Assembly: GCA_013397935.1 (NCBI GenBank)
Contig: VZRN01002233.1
Location: forward strand, 765,198 to 829,197
Origin: Dasyornis broadbenti
Taxonomy: Eukaryota > Chordata > Aves > Passeriformes > Dasyornithidae
Length of the DNA: 64,000 nucleotides
Direction of reading: 5' to 3'
The position numbers and the translations under genes are program-made. Of this stretch, positions 50,760 through 61,714 are shown in pieces (positions within the stretch are counted from its first letter, which is position 1; the number at the start of each line of letters is the position of its first letter). Under the pieces are notes generated by a model that was not told the DNA's origin, did not search any database, and worked only from the letters and a program-made list of their open reading frames with translations.

Positions 50760-52529
50760 TGGAGCTGGCACGGCCCATGGACTTGCACTAGTTTTACTTT
50801 AACTGTAAAGAATGTATTTTTATTACAACAGGGAAAAGAATTCACAGGAAATTCCGTATTTATATTGTGCTTTTGTGACTTAAAAAGCAACAATATGATT
50901 CACTCTATAGTCTACACACTCAAATATATATATGTATATCACTCATTGTTTATTTTGGTAAGTGTTTATTTTAATGCTGCAGTATTTGTGATGAAAAGAC
51001 TTTATTTTTCTGTTCTGTGAGACATTCATATAGAAATATATTTAAATGTCAATGAAACCTTTTTATACATCTCTGCCTACTCTGCCAGCAGTGACACAGC
51101 ACATACCAAATAGTTTAAGTGCTAAGTGAACCTGACATTGCAGTTTCAGCTTTTAGACTTACCTAAATCTCTCCTGCTCTGCGCAGCTCAGTTGATGGAA
51201 GGGCTGATCCACCTTCTCACCCCACAGACGTTGCTCAGGCTGTGTGTGAGCCAGAGCTGTTGCAGTCTGAGATAAGGACCAGCCCTGGTTTCCCAACACT
51301 TGGAATTACTAACCCAGTGTTTGTTCCCATTAGCAGATGGGTGTGAGGGAATCCTGCAGCTACACTGAATTTCTTCACAGCAGCTGGAAGCTGAGTCTCA
51401 CTAAGTTCCCCTCTCAGGGAATCTGCAGTCCTGGATTCAGGATCACCCAGTTACTTCCCAGCCCCCTGGTTTCTGTTGCCTTCAGTTCTCCCTGGGATTG
51501 GTGTCTTTGTTTCTGCAGTGCAGTTACAGCCATTCCCAAGGAACCCAATTTGCTTTTTCCCTCCTTCAGCTGTGCAGGGCACACATGGAGTGATTTAACC
51601 ACCAATTTGCCCTAACACTTACATGCTTCAGTCATCCCAGCTCTGAAAGGAAAACAGCTTAATGAGGAAAGTGTTTAATATGCAGCTGAGAAAACTGCTC
51701 CCCTGAACTTCCAACATTCTTTGAAAGCTCAAGAGTGAGGCAAACACCCTCATGTCTCCCCTTGCAGAGGCACTGGGACTGTGCTGTGTTTGACTCATCC
51801 TCACACTCCCTCCCTGCTCTGCTGCTGATGATTTCCACTGAGAATCCTCAATAATAAAACATTGTCTGTCCCCAAACACTGGCCCTTATCCTGTAATGAG
51901 AAAGGGACAAAGGCCAAGCCCTGCCTGGCATTTCGTAACTCCAGTGGTTCCTCGGTGGCAGGGGCTCCCCTCCTCGGGTTTGGGGTGCAGAGAGAGCCAG
52001 TTGGGGGTTATACAACAGCATTGTCAGTTCTGATTCAGGAACTACCTTCCCCAGGACCAGCACCTCCTGCTGCCACAAGGCAGGATAAGGCTATGGATAG
52101 CTGCAATGCTTAAGCTGTTGTTCCTGATTACAACAGACAGACAAGAGCTATAATGATCCACAATTGTTCCTCACACAGGAATTAGTAGCAGAGGCTTCAC
52201 ATTAACCTGTCCCTAGTCACTTCCTCGTACACGCCCTCATGGACTTACAGGATGAACTTCTAAGCTAAACATGGATCCACCATCCTGGCCAGCTCAGCTC
52301 CAGTTTATCAATTTGTCACAGTTTCACTCTACCCCTTATCAATTTAAATTCTTCCAAGCCACTTAATTTCCTTTTGTCTGCAGCTCCATCACCACTCCAG
52401 AAGTGCTCTGTGTGCGTGTGATTAGCAACCTAACACTTTAGACTAGCAGAAAAACATCTTCCTACACTGATACAGCTCCTATGACATGGTACAACCCTAA
52501 CCCAGGCCCATTCCTGAAGCAAAAAATCC
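50760..52529. other. Convergent 3' flank between PANK4 and the kainate-binding protein gene
   Basis: 3' UTR sequence of both genes is expected here. AATAAA at 51853-51858 (+) is a candidate PANK4 signal. TTTATT near 50949 and 50966 would be minus-strand signals for the glutamate-receptor gene, but this would make its 3' UTR about 1.6 kb. No coding exon is seen. Confidence 0.45.
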
Positions 52530-55500
52530 TTAAGCATTTGCCTTCCCTGATGTCTCCTGGCTTTGTCTGGCAGGTGCTTTTATGCGTAGACGGGTGCAGA
52601 TTTCTTCTGTGAAAACAGAGCAACACGATTTCTGAAAGAGAAAGGGAGAGAAGGCTGTGGGTGGGTTGTTCTGTGGATCCACCTTTTCCATGTGCACAGT
52701 GTTGGAGGGGCTGGAGAACAGGAGCACCAAGGGGCACACTCAGACACTGGGGCAGTTCCTTTACCTGTGATTTTCCTGTCCAGTGACTAAAGAACAGCCA
52801 TCACTGAGAATAAACTTGTTACGGATCATTTACTGTCCTCTCTACCACCCAGACTAGTGGAATGCAATTTGGCTGTTTTGGGATTACAGGGAATGTTACT
52901 TAATTTGTTGGGGGGGCGGTAGGGGGTTATTTTATTATTGTTACGCTGTTCAGACTACAAACCCATCCCACAGCCCAAGCTGTGAAATTTTGGTGCTTTA
53001 AGGAGAGACTGCACAGCTTCCCCTCACCCCTGCCCCTCTGCACAGCTTTTCTTGGAAAACCAACGTCGGGGTGGAAATGTTGGTGCAGGAGGGGACACAG
53101 GGAGGCAGGACAGAAGCCAGGACCCACCTTGGCGTGCGCGGCCACACGGCGGCTGCTGCTGGAGAGCTCGGCCAGGGCAGCGAGGATGCCGAGGGTGAGG
53201 CCGATGCCCAGGGTGAGGAAGAGACCCCCCAGTGCCGGCGGCTCCAGGGGCCCCCAGCGGTCCTGGCTCTGCCGGAGGCAGCTGCTCTCCCACCACTTGT
53301 TCCGCAGGTAATCCAGGTCACCCGCCTCACGCAGCTTGAGGACAGCGATGGAGAGAGGCTTGGTCCAGGGGGAGGCTGAGCAGCGGGAGAGGGAGAGAGA
53401 GGAGGATGGGAGAGCTCTCAGGCATGGCTTAATTACGCACTTTGAATGGGTGCGAGGTCAGAGGTGTCACTGAACACAACAGCCCCGGCCAAGGGCTTTT
53501 CCTGGCTAACAACCCCCCTGCCCTGTTCACAGAGGGTGATAACACCTGTGGGATAAGGGCAGAGCAAAGGGAAGAACAAGAAATCAACAAGAGCAAACTG
53601 TCCCCTGCTGACTGCATTAGGGGATCTGCATGACTGGGGCCCAGACAAAACCAAACACACCCACAGGAACCAAGGACACCCCTGGGAGATGGAGTATTTG
53701 TGGATCAGAGTTCAAAGTGAGAGCCAGTGAGTGCCAGTGTCAATTCCCCACAGAGCAGTGACCCTGCCATGGCGCACTGTCAGTCTGGTCACCCTCGATA
53801 GCGGTGTTGGCTCAGGCCCTTTGCTCTGTCACTGCTCCTGCAGCTCCTGCCATCCCAGGGAGGAGTGGGACACGAGAGGTGCACAGGGACTCACCCTGGG
53901 TGGTGGCAATGCCGAAGCCCCTGGCCCCGATGACCTCGGGGGCCCTGATGAGGTTGCAGTGGCGCGCAGCCGCCAGGTCCTGTGAGATGGACTCGCCGAT
54001 AAAGGCGTAGTTGGAGTCCATCACGCGCTGCACAGCCTCCTGGTAGGTCTTGACCAGAACATGCTCCCGCCTCTTCTCCATGTACTCATAGATCATCTGG
54101 TGGATGGGGTTCTTGGAATTCTGCAGCCCAAAATTCCCAAGTGTCAAACTCAGGTGTGAAACAACCACCAAAAGGAAAAAAAAAAATCTGCCTGTATGTG
54201 CAAGGACTGTAAAACATTTTGGAGAAGAGCACTTCAACCATGCATGAACCCCTGCCAGCACAGATTGTCCCTAACACAGGGGGACAAGTGTCACAGATGG
54301 CACTTGCTGCTCAAGGTACACAAGGGTAGCCCCTGGATGAGTGGAGAGCTTTTTAAAGGAGAATACGGAATAAAAATAGAGTTCTGTGCCTGCTTTCCTG
54401 TGAGAAGAGGTGGAGGAAGGGATGAACAGAACAATAATCATATTATTTGAAGTATTAAAGGAAAACTGAGAGAGTCTCCAGTGCTGAGGGTGTTGTAGGG
54501 GTTAGAAAGGTTCTAAGGCATGAGCTGGGTGACTCAGCCCCAGCTCAGCTGTTCTCCAGCCCCCGTGGATGGGTACAATGAGATTCTCTGCACCTTGAAG
54601 AAGTAGAAAGTCGAGGAGCCCTCCAGTGTCCCAAACTCCAGATTCCTCTGCTTGACCAGGTCCTCAAAGGTCTGGATGGGGAGCTGCTCGCTGCCAGAGC
54701 TCAGCAGGGCTGTGAAGTTGGCGATGTAGGCGGCCAGCAGGGCCAGGGTGAAGAGCCACCAGACCACGGCAATGACACGCACTGAGAGCGCCTGGGGCCG
54801 GGGAGTGGCACCTGCACCACAGGGGAGCCAAGAAATCCCAATAAATCACAGGGCAAGGGACGTGAGGCCAGAGACACACCAAGCACTGCAGCTCCACCAG
54901 CCTGAGTTACAGAGACTTCCCTTTAAATAAACGCAAACTGCAAACCCTGCCCTGCAGCTCCACAGAGCCTGAGCCTGGAGAGCCCCATGGCGCTGGTCTG
55001 AGCGGCACCAGTGCTGCAATGCGGGGTTGGAGCAGCAGCAGTGGCCAAAGCTACAACAAACAACTCCACTGACCAACCAGGCCGCTGTCAGCTGGGCATT
55101 GCCCAGAGCAATGGGTACAGCAGAAAATGCATTCCCCAGCCGGAGACAATCACATGTACAATCCCACCCTCCCAACTGGGAGGTTCAGTGCTACAAGTGG
55201 CCCTAGTGAGACACCTTTTCCCCCAAGAGCACATCACACCAGTGTCACAGAAGGAGTTTAAAAACCCTGCTACTCCCAGAGCTGCTCTGTTGCATCCTCC
55301 CTGCTCACCTTGCAGGGCAAGCGCTCCTGCTCCAAACCAGAGGCTGTTCAGGAAGGTAAAGTGGTTCTCCTCATTCTTTGGCTCACTCCATTCAGAGGGG
55401 CTCAGTCTGTGGGAAAATGACAGGATAAAACCAGATATTCAGAGGGAAAAAGTAAAAATAATCCCCATCAAGAGATGTGGTGTTCCTCCTGGGGAGATCC

Positions 55501-58500
55501 CACTCATAATGCTGGCTTCATCTGACAGGATTTAAACTTTCTTAGCCCTTGTACTAGACCTGTACAGGAGGTTCCTCTAAGCAAAAGGCTCCCTGGGACT
55601 TCTAATCCCTTCACAGGTGAGAAAGCCTTGAACAAAATCCGTGAAAAAACGCATTTGTACCTGGCAACAAGAAAGAGGCAGAAGCACGTGAGCAGATAAG
55701 CAAATAAAAGGGCTGTCCAGGTCTCCTTGCTGAAAGGAGACAGGAAGTGGAAGAAAGACATGTCCTGGGAGGCTGTGTCCTTGCGGAGCAAGATCCCAAT
55801 CCCAGTCTGCAGGAAGGGTGTGGTGAAGGACACCACCTCTTCCCTGGCTGAGGTGACGGTCAGTGGAGCCACTGCAATGTCAGCTTCCTGCCAAGGAGAT
55901 AAAAAAAACCAATCAACCACCCAGCCCAGGGAACACTTCTGTCCCTCAAACAGGTGCTTCCCTGAGCAGACAGGTATTGAAACAGCATCACTTCTCCATG
56001 TCAACAGCCCTGGGATGTGAGCCCCAAGGAATAGGACAGGTTTCCAGCTGGAACCATTCGCAGAGAGGTGCTGGTTGGTATCTGGGGCTTTTGGTTTCCT
56101 TCTGCAGCAGGAGCCAGGCTGGGTTTTCTCACCCCGAACAAAAGGCTCTTCCTGTCTGTCTCTGGCTGAGATCTGGGCACAGACTGAGCTCAGAAGAGCA
56201 AAGAGCTTTAATTGAAGTGTTCCCCACAGACTACAGAAAATCAGCTACAGGGGATGGCACCTGATAGGGTGAAATGTGCATTCAAGCATCTCTTGAAGGT
56301 TCTGAGGCATTGCCACTCTGAATGAAATGAGTCTGACCCAGGGGTTAAGCTCAGGGTAAGTTTTGCCAAGGTGTCTGAACAGTCTCACAGATTATAGAGA
56401 AACACTGAGACAGACAAGGGCTGCCCCGAGAGTGCCTGGGTGTGACAGGGGTTTCCTGCTATGGTTTTCTGTCTCCTTGGGCCTATTTCCATCTCCGTAG
56501 GCCAAACCCAGCTCCAAGTCTTGCTGTTCATCAGTTCTACACCCCAGGCAGGAAAACTCTGAGTTCCTCTGTCCCTGAGCAAATCCTAAGGAAGCCCAAG
56601 AGCTGCTTCTGCTGTCCTGTCCCTTCAGAGCTTGCCAGAACCCCAGCCTGGGGATGGATTACCCGTCTCAGGATCTCTCCGATCATCCCGGTCCAGTTGC
56701 CGCCGGCAGCCACGGCTCCATACTGGCCATCCCCCACCACCTTCACACGGTACTGGAAGCGCAGCATTCCCGCCAGGGCTCCCAGCAGATCCATGCAGTA
56801 TCCCTCCAGCTCCGCTCCCCGCACCATCACATACGGATCCTCCTGTGAGGGTGGCACACGCACACAGCTGCACCCTCCCGCAGTGCAGTGACACTGGGTT
56901 AAACCAGTTAACTGGAGTTAACTGGAGTTAAACCAGTCCTTGGCAAACCCTTCCCATTATTCCTCTCCACATTAATGCAGGGATAGCGTTGCCAGACTGG
57001 GAAGATATTCCCTGCAGTCATACGCCAGTTGCATCCTGCAGGTCACAGGTACCACAGGAACAAGTGAAAATCTCAGCCTAAAAGCCAAATACTTTTCATT
57101 TGGCCCATCAAAGCCTCACGTGAGGGGCACAGGCTGGGCAGCGCCCAACATCAGGATCAGAAAATTCAGTGCTGCAGCTTCTCCTGACAGTCCTGCTTGT
57201 CTGGAGCACCCGGTGATGCATTTGGGGGATTTTAAAGCCTGGTTTTGTCCCTGTGTGACCTTTACATTATTCTTACTGCAGGGCAGAAAAAATACACTGA
57301 GAACTGAGCCCCTCAGGCGTAGCTCAGCAGAGAGAGAGGCCTGGCTGCCCTCCCAGAGCACTGACACAACCCTGTGTCCCCATGGACAGCCCCCAAAGCC
57401 TCCCACTGCCCACAGCTGGCACTCCACCCCCAAGCCAGCCCCCAAAACACAGTGAGGAACAGCGACAGCAGTGCCACAGCCAGTCCAAAACACCACCTGC
57501 ACAGAAATGGGTGGGATATAAAAGGCAAAGTGCAGCTCCAGCTGATCCCTGCCGCTGTCACCGCCCTTACCAGGATCGTTGTGACAGTCAGGGTTGGAAG
57601 ACCCTCAGCTGCTCCCCTGGAGTCAGTGCCCTGAAAAATCAAAAAATGAAGGAACAATTGGATTTCAGTTGGATACTTTTTCAGAGATGGCCCCACCAGG
57701 CTGGGGCTTGTCTTGGGGTAAGCTGAGGGATGCAGAGGGTGTGCCTGGGTTAAACCTGCCCTAAACCTGCCCCATGAGCTGCAGTGATTGATGCTGGTTC
57801 CTAACTAATTAATAAATCACAGCCTTTCACTTTATTGCCTGGTGCAAACAAAAATCACTTCAAATGTTGCCGCAATTCTTCAGATGGTGAGCACAGCCCT
57901 CCCAAGAGACCAATTCATGCTGCAGACAAAAGAATTAGCAGCCAATTAAGGTCTCATTAGAGAGCAATTCCAAGAGACACAGAACAGTTGGAAACTTGAG
58001 AGGAGGAGGAGAGTAAAACATGGATTCACTTCTGTGTGGATCTCTGAATTAAAGATAACATCTTCCAATTTTACAGAGCCACTTCAGAGCAATTTAAGCT
58101 TTTTCCAGTGAAGAATCGAATTCTGTGAGGTTTGCTGGTCTTAAATGTATCTGTTTATTCTAAAATTACATGGTGATACTTCTAGTCAGAGAGAGAGGAT
58201 GTGTATATGTGTGTATGAATATATAAACATATAAATATATGCAGTACAAGATCTGCAAAAGAAACCTCAATCCTTCCAGGAGCCAAACGATCTTGGTTTG
58301 ATTCTCTCTGTGCAGTGGAAGGGTTTGAGGGATGAGCTTTGTCTTGGAAGCTGTGATGACAAGTTCCCCAATTCTACCAGCCATGAAGACAGGGCTAGTG
58401 GAAAGTTCTTCCCTGGGGCATGACTGAATTTGTATCTCTGGACAGAAAAAAAGAGTTAAAAAACCCCACAAAAACAAACAACCAAAAAAGCACAGACTCA

Positions 58501-60385
58501 CAGACAGCCATGAACAGTGTACTTAAAATATTAACTCTTCACAGATTAAAATCTTTGCACACTCTGGCCACTATTTCTGAATTTAAAATGTAAGACCATC
58601 TGCCCTACGCCTTCATTAGTAGCTCTGCACTAATGAACTCAAACATACCTTACTCACAGCATCATCATTCCTCCCAGCTCCTGGAAAAATACAACAACAA
58701 AATCAGATTCGTGTGGGGCTTGTATTTACAGCTCCTCAAAAGTGGCATTTCATGCCCTCATTTCACAGCGCACTGAAATAATCAGAATGAGCACCCTTGG
58801 CTCTCAAACTGCCTTTGTTTCCTCCCCCAGAGCACAAAGGGAGGCAGAGCCAGGCACGGAGTGGGGCTGCAGGAGGCTCTACTGATGTCACTTCATGTCC
58901 CTCACCCTCTGGGGGATGGATCCTGCACAGCCAATCCATCGTTCGCCCACTGCCCTCCCTGAGGAGGGGCAGCACCAGCTCTGCTCCCTCCTCACACAGC
59001 CAAGGCTCCCCCATTCCTGCCAAGGCCTCATTTTCCCCTGAGCAAAAGCCTCCTGAACAGCCAACATTTCCTCATCGCCCGCTTCCCAGACACTGCGTTT
59101 TCTTACCCTTCCTTTCCCCTACTGCTGACAGGTTCTGCATCTGAGATGCAGAATTAAAACCACAATTTATTGCTCATTAATTGCCCAGGATGATTTTTCT
59201 AGAATCTGCTTAGCGTTGCTCCTTGGAATCAGAGAATTCACACTGCAAAAGCCAAAAATCCCTCAAGATAAACCAAAAAGTACAGGATATTTTCACTCTT
59301 CCAAGCAAAACCTGAGTTTTTCACTAAATATAACAGCATATTCATTCATTATGTATTTATTATTCCTTCTTTGGTGTTGTATTTTCTGGCCTTGTGCTGA
59401 ACTCTACATTATTGTAAAACAAAACCTGTTTTTCTCCCTCTCCACTACAGTTCTCCATGGGGGCTGGAAATCTTCACAAAGGAGTTCTCTTGTCTCCCTT
59501 TGGAACCTCATTAAAGGCAGCAGCAGCTTTTGGAGGCCCCTTTTGGAGGGCCTGTGGGGTTCCTTGGAAGGCAGCAGAGCGTTCTGAGGGCTGCAGCTCC
59601 CAGCTCAAAGCCCCTTTGTGAGCCCTCCTGAAAGGCCCGGAGGTGATGGGGCTGCAGCACCAATCCCAGCTCATGGCACTGACACTTCCCAGCAGCGAGG
59701 CCTCATCCTGGGAATCCTCCTGAGAGGCTGCAGGAGCACAGGACAATGGGGAGCAGCTCATCCATCCCTTCCCTGAAGGCTGGTGGCTGCAGGAAGTGAC
59801 AGTGGCTGCAAAAAATCAGCTTTTTCTTTGCTCCTGCTACGCTGAGCTTGCCCAGCATTCCAATGGGAGACTCCTGCTGAATTCCTCGGGGAAAGCTCCT
59901 GGCACTGGTCAGGACTGGACACATCACCTCAGTTTTCTCCCCCATCCTCAGCATATCTTGCTGCAGCTTAAGGGACCACAAACTCCAAGAAGTGCAGCTT
60001 TAACCCCAATAATGACACCTAACGCCACCCTTTTTTCTCGGCTTTTTCACCTTCCCCCATCTCTGGCATCTGGTTTCCAACTGCAGCAGCAAAGACACTT
60101 GGTGACATCAAAGACACTCGGTAGCAGCGCTCACAAAGTCACAGTCACAAGATGAGCCCTGGGGGACTCTTAATAACCAATTTGAAAGCAAATTCTTAAA
60201 TTAAGACAAAACCCTGCAAGCACTGGCAGGCAAAGACTGAAAGAATTAATGCTCTGAAGACGAACAAACCCACATTTGGGTGCAGCCAAGACTTCTGGAT
60301 CATTTTCCTCACCTGCCTGGCTTGATTCCCTCAGGAGCAGCACAGTTGTAACCACGCAGATCGCGAAGTGAAGACCTTTATCCAT
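52530..60385 (-). CDS. KBP: Kainate-binding protein, ionotropic glutamate receptor lacking the amino-terminal domain
   Basis: Ten coding exons on the minus strand, in gene order: 60313-60385, 58649-58680, 57571-57630, 56663-56842, 55661-55887, 55309-55406, 54594-54811, 53895-54120, 53128-53375 and 52530-52631. All have GT/AG borders and matching phases, giving 487 residues, the size of the chick protein. A signal peptide (about 1-24, ending SSQA) is followed directly by the S1 ligand-binding half, with PLTVTSARE; Arg130 is the expected carboxylate-binding Arg. M1 lies at about 172-190, the M2 re-entrant loop at about 211-224 (LWFGAGALALQG), M3 at about 234-258 with AAYIANFTALL in place of SYTANLAAF, then S2, M4 at about 419-441 and a short cytoplasmic tail. 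The roughly 400-residue amino-terminal domain of full kainate receptors is absent, as in known kainate-binding proteins of fish, frog and chick; in chick it is found in cerebellar Bergmann glia. Mammals lack it. By alignment Leu222 sits at the Q/R site. The reading frame is intact. Confidence 0.93.
56901..56936. repeat. Small tandem repeat of a GTTAACTGGA unit
   Basis: A few copies of a 10-12 bp unit lie within the intron upstream of the fourth coding exon of the kainate-binding protein gene. Confidence 0.6.
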
Positions 60386-60424
60386 TGGAGCAGAAATTCC
60401 TGCTTTTCTAAAGGAGCCTTCCTG

Positions 60425-61595
60425 CTGGAGGGGAAAGGCAAGCACTTAAACTTGGTTCTGTAGTCCTGCGGCACAGGGTTAGATCAGTTTGTCCTGGATT
60501 TGCTGCACCTTTTTCTGCAGAGCTACAACTCCAAACAAGATGAAAACAGTCATTGATGAGCTCAGCCAGAACAAATACTAAAGACAGATTCTGGTGACAT
60601 CCCCACTGCAGCAAATAGGATGTGGCAAACCTACAAAGTGGATTTTCTCACTGGTGGTTTCCTCCCGGGTGGATGGGAAGGAAGGAAGGAAGCAGCTGCA
60701 ATATTTTTGATCGCATTTGCTGTCATAGTGTCAAACAAGATTCAGGACACCATTATTACCCCAGAAACTATAAAAAAATAAATTAAAAATGCCCAAGAAA
60801 ACTTACCATTTATGAGAGAGTGTGGGCAAAAATATACTACGCATGGTGTTACTTGCTGCTGACTGATGCTCAGAAAACACTGGATTAGTTATCTCACCTC
60901 ATCAGCTTTTAGGAAATTTCCCCAATCCTGCACTCCTATGAAAACTCTTGGCACTACAGCTCAGAGCTTTCCCTCACTCATTTTCCCTGTATTTTTCACC
61001 TAATGAGAGAAATAACTGAAACCTTCACAGAAGGCTCTTTCTGGGTTAAATTTCAACGCTGGTTTTGTTGTTGTTGCTGTTAAAAAATGCTCCCAAGAGG
61101 GAATATTTTGATCCTTGTGAAAGGACCAGAGGAGAGGGCTGACATCTGAGCTATGCATCAGCCAACACTGACTTTATTCTACATCTACTTTTTTGACAAA
61201 GTGCTTGCTGCTCTTGGCTGTTGCCAGAGCAGCACAAAAACAGAGCAGCTGCATCACCCACCTGGGAATATAAAGGAAAAGAAGCACTTTTCCTACAGGT
61301 TTAACCTGTAAATTCCTGCTCCTTTTCCCTTAAAATTTGGTGCATGCTACAAAATCATCTTTATTTCAAGTGGCCTCCTTCATAAAAAAGACAAAAACAA
61401 AAAAACCACCCCAAATTAATCAGAGGTGGTAATACATTGCTGGCATTGCCTTGAAAAGAAAGAGCTGTTAACACGCCGGCTGCTGGATAGCTAAGAGAGC
61501 AAACAGGGTGTAAATCTGGGTTAAAAAGCCAGGAAGGAACCTGTAGCAGCAGGCTTTGACCCTAGAGCACAAACCGAAGGCAGTTTTTCACTTAC
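60425..61595. other. Probable first intron of the kainate-binding protein gene
   Basis: A good acceptor on the minus strand (TTTCCCCTCCAG) lies at 60425, 39 bp before the start codon, so the coding start is in an internal exon and this stretch is probably an intron. I see no other gene in it. Confidence 0.5.
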
Positions 61596-61683
61596 AGCAA
61601 CTCCCTTGGCCTGGCCTGTCCCGTCCGTGGGTCTGTGCAGGAGCAGCCCAGGATGCCCAGGCACAGGAGGAATGAGATTCCCA
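61596..61683 (-). other. Candidate noncoding first exon of the kainate-binding protein gene
   Basis: It ends at a strong minus-strand donor (GTAAGT at 61595 and below). A TATA-like TATTTAAA at 61707-61714 would place the transcription start near 61684. Joined to the acceptor at 60425, it would form the 5' UTR. The 61684 boundary is an estimate. Confidence 0.42.
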
Positions 61684-61706
61684 CAGGCTCCAGCATCCAG
61701 GGCTGG

Positions 61707-61714
61707 TTTAAATA
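61707..61714 (-). promoter_or_regulatory. TATA-like box of the kainate-binding protein gene
   Basis: TATTTAAA on the minus strand, in a locally GC-richer patch, about 30 bp before the inferred transcription start. A GGCGTGGCC (Sp/KLF-like) motif lies about 20 bp further upstream. Confidence 0.4.

Noticed and set aside
61596..61696. Minus-strand ORF starting MLEPVGISFLLCLGILGC, like a signal peptide ending at a splice donor
   Set aside because: Its ATG lies only about 11 bp after the TATA-like box, so it would be upstream of the expected transcription start. The exon fits better as 5' UTR of the kainate-binding protein gene. No downstream exon of another gene was found.
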